This document shows, in pieces, positions 53,027-62,423 of a stretch of 64,000 nt of DNA. The DNA is taken from positions 642,652 to 706,651 of the forward strand of contig NZ_JACAQA010000005.1 of NCBI RefSeq assembly GCF_013385425.1. The letters run 5' to 3'. Every line of letters starts with the position of its first letter. Within the stretch, counting starts at the first letter, position 1. A program made the position numbers and the translations under genes. Source of the stretch: Pseudomonas gingeri. Lineage in GTDB: Bacteria > Pseudomonadota > Gammaproteobacteria > Pseudomonadales > Pseudomonadaceae. The notes under the pieces are model-generated. The model saw only the letters and a list, made by a program, of their open reading frames with translations. It was not told the DNA's origin and made no database searches.

Positions 53027-54186
53027 TGCCGGGGGCGCCGCTCCCTTACTGGCGGTTGTCCAGTTTCTACCTGTTCTACTTCGCCTTGCTGGGAGCGACG
53101 GCGCCGTTCCTGGCGCTGTACTTCCACCATCTGGGGTTTGCCCCGGCGCGGATTGGCGAGCTGGTGGCGATTCCCATGCTGATGCGCTGCGTGGCGCCGA
53201 ATATCTGGGGCTGGCTGGGTGACTACACGGGCCGGCGCCTGGCGATCGTGCGCTTCGGCGCGGTCTGCACCTTGCTGGCGTTTTCGCTGATCTTCTTCGA
53301 CAAGAGCTACGCCTGGCTGGCGCTGGTCATGGCCCTGCATGCGTTTTTCTGGCACGCGGTGCTGCCACAGTTCGAAGTCATCACCCTGGCCCATCTGAAG
53401 GTCCAGGGCCAGGCGGCACGTTACAGCCAGATCCGCTTGTGGGGTTCCATCGGTTTCATCCTCACGGTGGTGGCACTCGGACGCCTGTTCGAGGCCCTGA
53501 GCCTGGATATCTACCCGGTGGCCATTGTGCTGATCATGACCGGTATCGTCCTGAGCAGCGCCTGGGTGCCCAATGCCCAGCCGCCGAGCCAGGGCCCGAG
53601 AGTGCCTGGCGAAGGTTTTCTGCGACAGTTGCGCCGCCCCGGGGTGTTGGCGTTCTATGCCTGTGTCGCGCTGATGCAGATGAGCCATGGTCCTTACTAC
53701 ACCTTCCTGACCCTGCACCTGGAAAGCCTCGGCTACACGCGTGGGCTGATCGGCATGCTCTGGGCTCTGGGGGTGGTGGCGGAAGTGCTGATGTTCCTGG
53801 CCATGAGCCGGGTCCTCGCGCGCTTTTCGGTCCGTCGGGTGCTGCTGGCCAGTTTCCTCCTGGCCGCCGTGCGCTGGCTGCTGCTGGGCGCGTTGGCCGA
53901 TCACCTGGCGGTGCTGTTGTTCGCCCAGGTGCTGCACGCGGCGACCTTTGCCAGCTTTCACGCCTCTGCCATTCATTTCGTGCAACGTAGCTTCGGCGCG
54001 CGCCAGCAAGGCCAGGGGCAGGCGTTGTACGCTGCACTGGCCGGTACGGGCGGGGCTTTGGGCGCGCTGTACGCCGGTTATAGCTGGAACAGCCTGGGGC
54101 CGGCCTGGACCTTCAGCATCGCCAGCCTCGCGGCCCTGGCCGCGGCCATTATCATTGCCACACGCATGGAGGAGGAGCGGCCATGA
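53026..54186 (+). CDS. MFS transporter (LacY/MFS_1-like)
   Basis: A 386-residue membrane protein with about 12 helices; LSSFYLFYFALLGATAPFLA is helix 1, and the loop between helices 2 and 3 carries the GWLGDYTGRRLAIVRFG signature. It belongs to the LacY-like MFS_1 group found beside aroC in pseudomonads. It overlaps aroC by one base and mtnB by four, so it is co-expressed with both. Transport of a methionine-salvage or aromatic intermediate is possible but not shown. The upstream frame from 52897 lies in aroC. Confidence 0.85.
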   Translation: MPGAPLPYWRLSSFYLFYFALLGATAPFLALYFHHLGFAPARIGELVAIPMLMRCVAPNIWGWLGDYTGRRLAIVRFGAVCTLLAFSLIFFDKSYAWLALVMALHAFFWHAVLPQFEVITLAHLKVQGQAARYSQIRLWGSIGFILTVVALGRLFEALSLDIYPVAIVLIMTGIVLSSAWVPNAQPPSQGPRVPGEGFLRQLRRPGVLAFYACVALMQMSHGPYYTFLTLHLESLGYTRGLIGMLWALGVVAEVLMFLAMSRVLARFSVRRVLLASFLLAAVRWLLLGALADHLAVLLFAQVLHAATFASFHASAIHFVQRSFGARQQGQGQALYAALAGTGGALGALYAGYSWNSLGPAWTFSIASLAALAAAIIIATRMEEERP

Positions 54187-54803
54187 ACCTGACCCGTGAA
54201 CAATTGAGCCTGGAGATCATCGAGGCCGGGCGCTTTCTGTATGGTCGCGGCTGGTCGCCGGCCACCAGCAGCAACTATTCGACCCGCCTGTCGGCCAGCC
54301 AGGCGCTGCTGACGGTGTCCGGCAAGCACAAGGGGCAGTTGGGCCCGGACGATGTGCTCGCCACCGACCTGGCGGGCAACAGCCTGGAGCCGGGCAAGAA
54401 GCCCTCGGCCGAAACCCTGTTGCACACCCAGCTCTATACCTGGCGCGGGGAGATCGGCGCGGTGTTGCACACCCATTCGGTGAATGCCACGGTGTTGTCG
54501 CGGATGACGCCCGGCGAGTTCATCGAGTTCGAAGACTATGAGCTGCAAAAGGCTTTCTCCGGGGTCACGACCCATGAGTCCCGGGTGCGGGTACCGATCT
54601 TCGATAATGACCAGGATATTGCGCGGCTGGCAGCCAAGGTGCAGCCTTGGCTCGAGGTGCATCCCGATTGCGTCGGTTATCTGATTCGCGGGCACGGTCT
54701 CTACACCTGGGGGGCGCGCATGAGCGACGCCCTGCGCCAGATCGAAGCGTTCGAGTTTCTCTTTGAATGTGAGTTGAAAGTCCGTTCGCTGCGGTCTTCC
54801 TGA
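54183..54803 (+). CDS. mtnB: methylthioribulose-1-phosphate dehydratase MtnB
   Basis: Dehydrates 5-methylthioribulose-1-phosphate in methionine salvage. The 206-residue class II aldolase-fold protein has AGRFLYGRGWSPATSSNYS (substrate loop), the zinc motif VLHTHSVNATVLS and a second zinc His in YLIRGHGLYTWG. Family length is normal. It is coupled to the MFS gene (ATGA), and 101 bases separate it from mtnD. Confidence 0.93.
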   Translation: MNLTREQLSLEIIEAGRFLYGRGWSPATSSNYSTRLSASQALLTVSGKHKGQLGPDDVLATDLAGNSLEPGKKPSAETLLHTQLYTWRGEIGAVLHTHSVNATVLSRMTPGEFIEFEDYELQKAFSGVTTHESRVRVPIFDNDQDIARLAAKVQPWLEVHPDCVGYLIRGHGLYTWGARMSDALRQIEAFEFLFECELKVRSLRSS

Positions 54804-54904
54804 ATATCGGTTTTTGCACGAACTGTTGATTATCTGATTATCCGGCGCGTCGGACCGGCCTCCAGAGCAGGTCGACGCAGAGCCCAGTCGAGGAATAGAG
54901 TCCC

Positions 54905-55450
54905 ATGAGCAGCCTGTCCGTCTATCACGTTTCAAGCCCGGACCTCCCGAACAAGGTCCTGACCCACGTCGACGACATCGCTTCGACCCTGGCCGAGCAA
55001 GGGGTGCGTTTCGACCGTTGGCAAGCTGCCGCGCCGATTCAGCCCGGTGCCAGCCAGGAAGAGGTGATCGCCGCCTACCAGGTACAGATCGACCGTCTGA
55101 TGACCGAGCGCGGCTACATCACCGTCGACGTCGTCAGCCTGAACAGTGATCACCCGCAGAAGGCTGAGTTGCGCGCCAAGTTCCTCGACGAGCACCGGCA
55201 TGCCGAAGACGAAGTGCGTTTCTTCGTTGCCGGTCGCGGTCTGTTCTCCCTGCACATCGGCGAGTATGTCTACGCCGTGCTCTGTGAAAAGAACGACCTG
55301 ATTTCGGTACCGGCCGGTACGCCGCACTGGTTCGATATGGGCGAACACCCACATTTCGTCGCCATTCGCCTGTTCAACAACCCCGAAGGCTGGGTCGCCC
55401 AGTTCACCGGCGAGGACATCGCCAACCGTTTCCCGCGTCTCGAAGACTGA
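54905..55450 (+). CDS. mtnD: acireductone dioxygenase MtnD
   Basis: Oxidises the acireductone with O2; with iron it gives the methionine precursor 2-oxo-4-methylthiobutanoate and formate. The 181-residue cupin has the four metal ligands H97, H99 and E103 ([11 protein letters not shown]) and H141 (GTPHWFDMG). Length matches the Klebsiella enzyme. It lies between mtnB and mtnC with 29 bases to mtnC. Confidence 0.94.
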   Translation: MSSLSVYHVSSPDLPNKVLTHVDDIASTLAEQGVRFDRWQAAAPIQPGASQEEVIAAYQVQIDRLMTERGYITVDVVSLNSDHPQKAELRAKFLDEHRHAEDEVRFFVAGRGLFSLHIGEYVYAVLCEKNDLISVPAGTPHWFDMGEHPHFVAIRLFNNPEGWVAQFTGEDIANRFPRLED

Positions 55451-55479
55451 GTCCGCCATTCCACCCAGAAGGATCCGAC

Positions 55480-56163
55480 ATGCCGATCAAAGCCATCCTC
55501 ACGGATATCGAAGGCACCACCAGTGCGGTGAGCTTTGTCTTCGACGTGCTGTTTCCCTACGCGGCCGGGCATTTGCCGGATTTTGTCCGGCAACACGCCG
55601 AGCGCCCGGAGGTGGCGGTGCAACTGGGGGCGGTGCGGCTGGACAGCGGTGAGCCGGCGGCGGATGTCGAGCGGGTGATCGAGATTCTCCTCGACTGGCT
55701 TGCCGAGGACCGCAAGGCCACGCCGCTCAAGGCCTTGCAAGGCATGGTCTGGCAGCAGGGTTATGAAGCCGGTCAGCTCAAGGGGCATGTGTACCCGGAT
55801 GCGGTCCGGGCGCTGCAGGACTGGCACGGGCAGGGCTTGGCGCTGTATGTGTATTCCTCGGGCTCGATCCAGGCACAGAAGCTGATCTTCGGCTGTTCCG
55901 AGGCCGGTGACCTGTCGCCCTTGTTCAGCGGTTATTTTGATACCACCTCGGGACCCAAGCGCGAAGTCCAGTCTTATCGACATATCAGCGAAGCCATCGG
56001 TTGCCCGGCAAGCCAGATCCTGTTCCTCTCGGATATCGTCGAAGAACTCGATGCCGCCCGCCAGGCTGGCATGCTGACCTGCGGCCTGGCGCGCGACGGT
56101 GGAGAACTGCCCGGCCACCCGAACGTGAGCAGTTTTGCCGAGATTGATCTGGCGACACTTTAG
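55480..56163 (+). CDS. mtnC: enolase-phosphatase MtnC
   Basis: Enolises 2,3-diketo-5-methylthiopentyl-1-phosphate and then removes the phosphate. The 227-residue HAD-family protein has motif I as [15 protein letters not shown], the [13 protein letters not shown] motif II, and [16 protein letters not shown] motif IV. GAAGGATCC precedes the ATG. It is the last gene of the methionine salvage group; no terminator with a T tract is evident and an AT-rich spacer follows. Confidence 0.94.
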   Translation: MPIKAILTDIEGTTSAVSFVFDVLFPYAAGHLPDFVRQHAERPEVAVQLGAVRLDSGEPAADVERVIEILLDWLAEDRKATPLKALQGMVWQQGYEAGQLKGHVYPDAVRALQDWHGQGLALYVYSSGSIQAQKLIFGCSEAGDLSPLFSGYFDTTSGPKREVQSYRHISEAIGCPASQILFLSDIVEELDAARQAGMLTCGLARDGGELPGHPNVSSFAEIDLATL

Positions 56164-56391
56164 GTTAAACAGAGCATGGACGGTCGTCTTGATTAAAACT
56201 TGAGTCGGCCTTGTGTGTTTTAAGTTGTAGGAAATTGCCTGTTGAAATGTCGGGCATCCCTGTTTGTGTTTGTGGTTGCTTGTTAAATCCCCTTTCTGTG
56301 TAACTCTCTGTTTTTTGATGGGTGTTTGTCTGTGGCTAAGAAGCATTGGTCACGGCAGGGAGATCTATTGAAACCAGAGGGAGAAACAATC

Positions 56392-56763
56392 ATGAACGTT
56401 CCCGAAATGCTGGGTGCCGATGTCGTGCGCAGAGTTTCTTGCAGGGTGGTCGATATTGCCGATTCGCGAGGGCGGAATAAACAGGATTTTATTCAATCCT
56501 CCAAGGCACCGTCCCACGTTGTCGTCCTGCCCGCGCTGGACAAGCCCCGCCGGTGCCGGTTGTCAAAGAGCAAAACCTTGAGCGAAAAGGAACTGGAAGT
56601 GTTGCGCTGGGCGCGGGCGGGCAAAACCGTCTGGGAAATCAGCGTTATTCGCGATGTTTCCGAAGCCACGGTCAAGTTTCATCTGCGCAATATCTATCAC
56701 AAACTGGGTGTGAGCAATCGGGCGCATGCCGTGGGAGAGGCGGTTAATCGTGGCTTGGTGTGA
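56392..56763 (+). CDS. short LuxR-type (GerE) transcriptional regulator
   Basis: A 123-residue protein with a C-terminal GerE helix-turn-helix (about 60-120: LSEKELEVLRWARAGKTVWE, SEATVKFHLRNIYHKLGVSN). The N-terminal 55 residues lack an autoinducer or receiver domain. ATG 56392 has GAGGGAG eight bases upstream; the frame from 56326 starts without a ribosome site. Target and signal unknown. The 228 bases upstream are AT-rich with no promoter that I can assign confidently. Confidence 0.82.
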   Translation: MNVPEMLGADVVRRVSCRVVDIADSRGRNKQDFIQSSKAPSHVVVLPALDKPRRCRLSKSKTLSEKELEVLRWARAGKTVWEISVIRDVSEATVKFHLRNIYHKLGVSNRAHAVGEAVNRGLV

Positions 56764-56857
56764 GAGGGTGCAGGCAAGTTGCATGGCACCCGTGGAAGGG
56801 CTGCCGGGAGAGTCCGACAGGCTTCAACGGGGTGCTTGTGGTTTTCTGCTTACTGAC

Positions 56858-57130
56858 TTACTGATAGGTCGGCAGTGCGAAGCGGTTCTGGCTTTGCAAC
56901 AGTGCGATCGACGGTAGTTCACCGGGCTCGCTGGCGAGGTCGCGGCGAATGGCGCTGATCACCCAGGTGAGTTGTTCCGCGGTGTGTAATTGCGCGTAGG
57001 AAACCGAGCGCCGGACTTGCTTGCCGTCGCTGGCCTGCAGGGTCAGCAGGATGCCGCCATCCGGACGCGCTTGGGTCGTGACCTTGTAGTTGGAAAATAC
57101 CGAAGCAAACTTTTCCTGGATCAGGCTCAT
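56858..57130 (-). CDS. DUF3509 protein
   Basis: A 90-residue small protein with the DUF3509 pattern: IQEKFASVFSNYKVTTQARP, ILLTLQASDGKQVRRSVSY, and a C-terminal helix LTWVISAIRRDLASE. The family occurs mainly in Pseudomonas and has no known role. It is cytoplasmic, without signal or membrane helix. AAAGGAG precedes the start. It is divergent from the ankyrin gene across an AT-rich gap. Confidence 0.85.
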   Translation of the reverse strand: MSLIQEKFASVFSNYKVTTQARPDGGILLTLQASDGKQVRRSVSYAQLHTAEQLTWVISAIRRDLASEPGELPSIALLQSQNRFALPTYQ

Positions 57131-57457
57131 GTCTATGGACTCCTTTAGCTCATGTAGGGCATGGAGTCATAGGTGCAGTGATTGTGCCAGCATGGGATTT
57201 TAAAAAATTACTTATAAAACAATAAGTTATGTTTTTGTTGGTTTTACGCGGTCGTGCATTTTGCAAGAAAGGCCATCGTGCATCCTGCATTTTGCCGATG
57301 TCTGGTCGTTTGGCGCAGGCCTGGCGCCGGACCTCCCGCTGGCTTTTATTGATTGTCTCTATGGAAGCGCTTGAAAAATAGGGCATGACAGCGAGCAGGA
57401 GGCTCGGGAAACTGGAGTCCTTTACAGCCCTGTCCAAGCAACGCCAAGGAGCGCTCC
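57131..57457. other. 327-base AT-rich divergent spacer
   Basis: Between the DUF3509 gene (minus) and the ankyrin gene (plus). The part nearer DUF3509 is very AT-rich and holds an inverted repeat ACTTAT (57210-57215)/ATAAGT (57222-57227) around AAAACA, followed by GTTTTTGTTG. It probably contains both divergent promoters; I see no sigma-54 or sigma-28 site. Confidence 0.5.
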
Positions 57458-57976
57458 ATGTCCGACCAGGCCCGACAAATGACCGAAGACCAAGCCGCCG
57501 AGTTCGCCGAACAGGTGTTCGATGTGGCGCGCAAGGGCGATGCGCCGATGCTTGCGGCCCTGTTGAGCAAAGGCCTGCCGCCGAACCTGCGTAACCACAA
57601 GGGCGACACTTTGCTGATGTTGGCCAGTTACCACGGGCATGCCGATGCGGTGCGTGTGTTGCTGGAGCACAAGGCTGATCCGCAGATACAAAACGATAAC
57701 GGCCAGAGCCCGATTGCCGGCGCGGCGTTCAAGGGCGACCTGGAGATGGTCAGGTTGCTGATCGAAGGCGGGGCCCAGGTCGAGGGGACGTCGAAGGACG
57801 GCCGCACGGCGCTGATGATGGCGGCGATGTTCAATCGCACCACGATTGTCGATTACCTGCTCAGCCAGGGCGCCGATCCCCGGGCCCAGGACGCCAACGG
57901 CGTCACCGCATTGGCCGCGGCACAGACCATGGGCGCCCAGGACACGGCGGCGCAGTTGCAGAAAATCCTCGGCTGA
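57458..57976 (+). CDS. ankyrin-repeat protein
   Basis: A 172-residue protein with about four ankyrin repeats after a short helical start: NLRNHKGDTLLMLASYHGHA, IQNDNGQSPIAGAAFKGDLE, VEGTSKDGRTALMMAAMFNR and AQDANGVTALAAAQTMGAQ. No signal peptide is seen, so it is probably a cytoplasmic binding protein. The CDS begins with ATG after CCAAGGAGCG. Partner unknown; no catalase gene is adjacent. Confidence 0.88.
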   Translation: MSDQARQMTEDQAAEFAEQVFDVARKGDAPMLAALLSKGLPPNLRNHKGDTLLMLASYHGHADAVRVLLEHKADPQIQNDNGQSPIAGAAFKGDLEMVRLLIEGGAQVEGTSKDGRTALMMAAMFNRTTIVDYLLSQGADPRAQDANGVTALAAAQTMGAQDTAAQLQKILG

Positions 57977-58009
57977 CGCACTGCTGCAAATACCACGCGG
58001 CGGCCATGC

Positions 58010-58918
58010 TCACTTTTTCGTTGGCTTGCTGCTGCCGGGTATGTGCAGGTAGGACATCACGCTTTCCGTGAGTTCGGTTGCCAGTTTCACGGCTTCCTTG
58101 TTGCGCGCCATCACCCCGGCTACCAAGCCTTCGATCAACGCTAGTACCGCGATGTTGGAACTGGTCAACACGGCGTGGTCGGCCGGGGCAAAGAGCACGT
58201 GCTGGGCGATGCCGGTCAGCGGCGAGGCCGGCGAGTCGGTGATGGCCAGCACCGTGGCGCCACGCTCGTGGGCAAACCGCGAGAGTTGCAACGTATCCAG
58301 GGAATAGCGTGGCAGCGAGATCGCCAGGAGGATGTCCTGGTCGGTAATGGCGGCCAGTCGATAAGCGGCGTTTTCGTTACCGCCCTCCATGCTGATGGCG
58401 GTCGCGTCGGCGCAGAAGGGCATCAGGGTCGAAGCCGCGAGGCCGGCCATGTAGACGCTGTTGCCAAACCCGAGGATGTAGATCTTGCGGGCCTGGGTCA
58501 GGCAGGTGACAAAGGCTTCGAAGGTCTCGGGGTGGTTGTTGGTGCCGGTGGTGCCGAGGTTACCAATGGCACTCTCGATCTGCTCATGCAAGCCGAAGGC
58601 GCCACCGGGGCGGTGCGCCAGTTCGTTGCGCAGTTTGTCCACCGGCGACACCATCTGCTGCAAGGTCGCCACCAGCTCGGCTTTCATACCGGTGTAGCCA
58701 CCCAGGTTCAGCGCCTTGGCCAGGCGGTTGACCGCGGCGGGCGAGGTGGCGGTGGCCTGGGCCATCTCCTCGATGGTCAGGGTCGCGGCTTTCAACGGAT
58801 GGCGCAGGATGAAGTCGGCCACCTTGCGCAACGAGGGCTGCAGGTCGGCAACGATTTCCGCCAGTTTGCGCATGACCGGTGCGGCATAGACCGTAGTGTT
58901 TTTCGAGGGGGTCGGCAT
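58010..58918 (-). CDS. RpiR/MurR-family transcriptional regulator
   Basis: A 302-residue regulator with an N-terminal HTH_6 domain (about 15-95: TLTIEEMAQATATSPAAVNR, AKALNLGGYTGMKAELV) and a C-terminal SIS sugar-phosphate-type domain (about 135-265, IYILGFGNSVYMAGLAAS, ILLAISLPRYSLDTLQLSRF). It lies at the promoter-distal end of the ABC operon and probably controls it. A 9-base inverted repeat at 63305-63327 is a candidate operator. Confidence 0.9.
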   Translation of the reverse strand: MPTPSKNTTVYAAPVMRKLAEIVADLQPSLRKVADFILRHPLKAATLTIEEMAQATATSPAAVNRLAKALNLGGYTGMKAELVATLQQMVSPVDKLRNELAHRPGGAFGLHEQIESAIGNLGTTGTNNHPETFEAFVTCLTQARKIYILGFGNSVYMAGLAASTLMPFCADATAISMEGGNENAAYRLAAITDQDILLAISLPRYSLDTLQLSRFAHERGATVLAITDSPASPLTGIAQHVLFAPADHAVLTSSNIAVLALIEGLVAGVMARNKEAVKLATELTESVMSYLHIPGSSKPTKK

Positions 58919-59020
58919 ATCCGGCTCAACAGGTTCTGGGGGTGGAAGGGCGGGTGCCAGTGTATCCGAAGCCGGCCGTCGACGTGCGGGGCCGGCAATG
59001 GTCGGGGCGTCAGGCGGCGG

Positions 59021-59785
59021 CTATTTCAAGCTGCCGCAGAGGAATTGCCGGAGACGTTCGGACTGGGGCCCCCGCAGCACTTCGCGCGGGTTGCCGCGTT
59101 CTTCGACCTGGCCTTTGTGGAGGAATACCAACTGGTTGGAGACCTCCCTGGCGAAGCCCATTTCATGGGTCACCACGACCATGGTGCGACCTTCCAGGGC
59201 CAGGTCCTGCATGACTTTGAGCACTTCACCGACCAGCTCCGGGTCGAGCGCCGAAGTGGGTTCGTCGAAGAGCATCACTTCCGGTTCCATGGCCAGGGCC
59301 CGGGCTATCGCCACACGCTGCTGCTCGCCGCCGGACATGTGCGCCGGATAGGCGTTCAGGCGGTGTCCCACGCCGACCTTGTTCAAGTAGTGTTCGGCCT
59401 TTTCCCGGGCTTCTTTCCTGGACACACCGAGGACCTGCACAGGGGCCTCCATGACATTTTCAACGGCGCTCATGTGCGACCACAGGTTGAAGTGCTGAAA
59501 CACCATGGCCAGTCGCGAACGCATGCGTTGCAGTTGCTTCGGCTCGGCGGCCTTGAGCCCGCCCGAGGCGTTGGCCACCAGCTTGAGCTGTTCACCATTG
59601 AGCCGTATCTGACCGGCATTGGGTTGTTCAAGCAAATTGATGCAGCGCAGGAAAGTGCTTTTACCGGAGCCGCTGGAGCCGATGAGGCTGATCACATCAC
59701 CGGCTTTTGCCTCCAGCGACACGCCCTTGAGCACTTCGTGAGCACCGTAGCTTTTGTGCAGGTCCTGAATTTCAAGTTTGTTCAT
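59021..59785 (-). CDS. polar amino acid-type ABC transporter ATPase (HisP-like)
   Basis: A 254-residue ATPase with Walker A LIGSSGSGKSTFLRC, signature MSGGEQQRVAIARAL, Walker B EVMLFDEPTSALDPELVGEV and the switch His in VVTHEMGFAREV. It belongs to the PAAT (HisP/GlnQ) group. Its gene stands after the hydrolase gene and 102 bases before the regulator on the same strand. Confidence 0.93.
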   Translation of the reverse strand: MNKLEIQDLHKSYGAHEVLKGVSLEAKAGDVISLIGSSGSGKSTFLRCINLLEQPNAGQIRLNGEQLKLVANASGGLKAAEPKQLQRMRSRLAMVFQHFNLWSHMSAVENVMEAPVQVLGVSRKEAREKAEHYLNKVGVGHRLNAYPAHMSGGEQQRVAIARALAMEPEVMLFDEPTSALDPELVGEVLKVMQDLALEGRTMVVVTHEMGFAREVSNQLVFLHKGQVEERGNPREVLRGPQSERLRQFLCGSLK

Positions 59786-59806
59786 GCTGTGTTCACTCTG
59801 CTGAAG

Positions 59807-60919
59807 TCAGTCGCTGAGCAAGCGACCTTGGCGAATAGGGGTACGACCGGCGACTTTCGCCAGCCACAAGCCGGGTTGGGCGAAACGCAGACGTTCGCGG
59901 GCATAGAGAATGCCGTCGGTGCTGGCGGTCACCACGCTGCGCTGGTCGGTCACGGGGTCGATGACTTCGAACAGCGGGTCGCCGACCTTGACTCGCGCAC
60001 CCAGCGGCTGCAGGAAACTGACCACGCCGGGGTGTGGCGCGTAGGCATATTGCGCTCCAGCGAACGGAGTGGCTTCACAGCAGAGGGCGGGCGCGGCCGG
60101 CCATTGACCGCTGATCAGGCCCTGTTCGGCCAGGTAGCCGAGGATCTGCTCGGCGCTGGCGATGCAGGGCTCGCGATCGGTGTCGGCCATACCTCGCAAC
60201 TCAACGGTCGTGGCTATGCAGGCGAGGGGGATATTGGCCAGTGGGAAGCGTTTGGCCAGTTGCACCCAAGGGCTGGCACAGGCTTCGTCAAAGGCATTGC
60301 CGCCGGCATCCTCGGCCAGCAGGGCGGCTCCGGCGCCGAGGCGCGCGGCCAGGGAACACAGGCGCGACCAGTTTTGCGGCAGGGCGTAGAGCAGCATGAT
60401 CGACTCGAAGTCGCAGTGCAGGTCGAGCACCACATCGGCATCACAGGCATGGCGCAACAACTGGCGACGCAAACCGTCAAGTTCCGAGGTGGCCGGGGGC
60501 AGATGCTCGATAACCGTGAGCATGGCGCGACGAATCAGTCCGACGTTGGTCACGGCGTCCGCGCCCAGTTGGCCTTCCAACTGCCGGGCCACGGCGTCGG
60601 TCAGTTGCGGGAAGTCGCGATTGAAGTTGCTGCCGCTGGAGAACTCGAAGCGACCCTGATGGGTGGCCTGGAACATCTGCCCGATGCCGATGGGGTTCGC
60701 CATGGGTACCAGTTCGATCACACCGATCAAGCGCCCCTGGTCTTCCAGTTCACGCAGGCGGCGCTTGAGCTCGACGGCGACGCGCATGCCGGGCAGTTCG
60801 TCGGCGTGCAGGGAGGCCTGGATGTAGGCCTTGCGCGAGCCGCTGCCGAAGCGAAACAGTGACAGCTGGCGCTCGGTGCCCGTGGCGCTCCAGGGCAGGA
60901 CGTAGTTGATCTGCTGCAT
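59807..60919 (-). CDS. AstE/aspartoacylase-family zinc hydrolase
   Basis: A 370-residue succinylglutamate desuccinylase/aspartoacylase-like enzyme. Zinc ligands are H38 and E41 in QASLHADELPGM and His in VVLDLHCDFES; the substrate Arg/Asn loop is in NFNRDFPQLTDAV. The C-terminal part looks like a barrel-sandwich (VKVGDPLFEVIDPVTDQ). Its presence in a transporter operon suggests that the imported compound is an N-acylated or amide-linked amino acid that is hydrolysed inside, which is inference. Confidence 0.87.
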   Translation of the reverse strand: MQQINYVLPWSATGTERQLSLFRFGSGSRKAYIQASLHADELPGMRVAVELKRRLRELEDQGRLIGVIELVPMANPIGIGQMFQATHQGRFEFSSGSNFNRDFPQLTDAVARQLEGQLGADAVTNVGLIRRAMLTVIEHLPPATSELDGLRRQLLRHACDADVVLDLHCDFESIMLLYALPQNWSRLCSLAARLGAGAALLAEDAGGNAFDEACASPWVQLAKRFPLANIPLACIATTVELRGMADTDREPCIASAEQILGYLAEQGLISGQWPAAPALCCEATPFAGAQYAYAPHPGVVSFLQPLGARVKVGDPLFEVIDPVTDQRSVVTASTDGILYARERLRFAQPGLWLAKVAGRTPIRQGRLLSD

Positions 60920-60928
60920 GGGGGTTCC

Positions 60929-61627
60929 TTAGTGCTTGCGTGGCGCCAGATACGCCAGCCAATGGCGCTCGGCCAACTTGAACAGACGCACGAGGGCGAA
61001 GGTCATGGCCAGGTAGATCAGGCCGGCGGTGATAAAGGCTTCGAAGGGCAAATAGAAGCGCGCGCTGACGGTGCGCGCCGCGCCGGTGATATCGACGAGG
61101 GTGACGATCGACGCCAGGCTGGTGGTTTGCAGCATCATCAGCACTTCGTTGCTGTACTGCGGCAGCGCGCGGCGCAAGGCCGAGGGCAGGAGAATGCGTC
61201 GGTACAGGGTCATGCGCGACATGCCCATGGCCCGGGCGGCCTCGACTTCGCCGCCGGGTGTCGACTTCAGGCTGCCGGCGAGCAACTCTGCGCTGTAGGC
61301 ACTGGTGTTGATTGCAAAGGCCAGGCAGGCGCAAAAGGTCGCGCTCGACAGATAGGGCCAGAGCAGGCTCTGGCGGACTGCTTCGAACTGCGCCAGGCCG
61401 TAGTAGATGAGGAACAATTGCACCAGCATCGGCGTGCCGCGGATCACGTAGGTGTACAGCCAGGCCGGGAAGTTGAGTAGCGGCGAGCGGGAGACCCGCA
61501 GCAGCGCCAGGGGGATGGCCAGCATCAGGCCCAGGGCCAGGGAGATCAGCAGCAGCTTGAGGGTCAGCAAGGCCCCCCCGAGATACAGCGGCAGGTTTTG
61601 CCAGATCAGGTTGTAATCGAGAATCAT
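60929..61627 (-). CDS. polar amino acid-type ABC transporter permease (HisM-like)
   Basis: A 232-residue permease with about five membrane helices and the EAA loop EAARAMGMSRMTLYRRILLP. Helix 1 is GGALLTLKLLLISLALGLML. Start taken at ATG 61627 (MILDYNLIWQNLPLYL); the same frame runs to 62497, but that part lies inside the other permease. 14 bases separate the two permeases, and nine bases the hydrolase. Confidence 0.92.
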   Translation of the reverse strand: MILDYNLIWQNLPLYLGGALLTLKLLLISLALGLMLAIPLALLRVSRSPLLNFPAWLYTYVIRGTPMLVQLFLIYYGLAQFEAVRQSLLWPYLSSATFCACLAFAINTSAYSAELLAGSLKSTPGGEVEAARAMGMSRMTLYRRILLPSALRRALPQYSNEVLMMLQTTSLASIVTLVDITGAARTVSARFYLPFEAFITAGLIYLAMTFALVRLFKLAERHWLAYLAPRKH

Positions 61628-61641
61628 CGGTGGCTCTCCAC

Positions 61642-62331
61642 TTACAGCTCGACGGCTTTGATGCCGACCGAATAGTGTTTTTCCAGATAACGCAGCACCA
61701 GCAGCGACAGGCTGGTCAGCATCAGGTAAAGCGCCGCCACGGCGAGGAAGAAGGTGAAGGGTTCGTGGGTGGCATCGGCGGCGTTCTTGGCCTTGAACAT
61801 CATGTCCTGCAGGCCGATCACCGAGATCAGCGCGGTGGACTTGGTCAGCACCAGCCAGTTGTTGGTGAAACCGGGAATGGCGAAGCGAATCATCTGTGGC
61901 AGCAGGATCCGCCGGAACACCTGCAGGCCACTCATGCCATAGGCCATCCCGGCCTCGCCCTGGCCGCCGGGAATGGCCATGAAGGCACCGCGAAAGGTTT
62001 CCGAGAGATAGGCGCCGAAAATGAAGCCCATGGTGCAGACACCGGCCATGAAGGGGTTGATGTCGATGTAGTGGGTGTAGCCGAGTGCAAGAGCCAGGCG
62101 ATTCACCAGATCCTGACCGCCATAGAAAATCAGCAGAATCAGGACCAGGTCGGGGATGCCGCGGATAAGGGTGGTGTAACCCTCGCCCAGCATCGCCAGC
62201 CATTTGAGCGGGGATAACCGAAAGGCGGCACCGATCAGACCCAGGACAATGGCCATGGCCATCGCACTCAGGGCCAGGTTGAGGGTCAGCCAGGCACCCT
62301 CGAGGATGCTCGATCCGTAACCGTGGAGCAT
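61642..62331 (-). CDS. polar amino acid-type ABC transporter permease (HisQ-like)
   Basis: A 229-residue permease with about five membrane helices (LNLALSAMAMAIVLGLIGAA as the first) and the EAA loop EAGMAYGMSGLQVFRRILLP. RGIPDLVLILLIFYGG is the normal PAAT family motif. Start at ATG 62331 (MLHGYGSSILEGAWL); the frame extends 28 codons upstream without family support. It is paired with the HisM-like permease downstream. Confidence 0.92.
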   Translation of the reverse strand: MLHGYGSSILEGAWLTLNLALSAMAMAIVLGLIGAAFRLSPLKWLAMLGEGYTTLIRGIPDLVLILLIFYGGQDLVNRLALALGYTHYIDINPFMAGVCTMGFIFGAYLSETFRGAFMAIPGGQGEAGMAYGMSGLQVFRRILLPQMIRFAIPGFTNNWLVLTKSTALISVIGLQDMMFKAKNAADATHEPFTFFLAVAALYLMLTSLSLLVLRYLEKHYSVGIKAVEL

Positions 62332-62423
62332 GATGAAACTCCTCGCCCGAAGCGCCGTCGGGCGCGCGGGACAAGTGGGAGAAGGGCGCCCGCGGCAAGC
62401 CGGCGCCAAGGTCACGGGAAGGT

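Noticed and set aside
58175..60862. 895-codon open frame on the plus strand
   Set aside because: It is antisense to the RpiR, ATPase and hydrolase genes, all of which have clear family motifs. Long antisense frames are expected in GC-rich DNA; the translated product has low-complexity Gly/His/Gln/Val composition and no domain.
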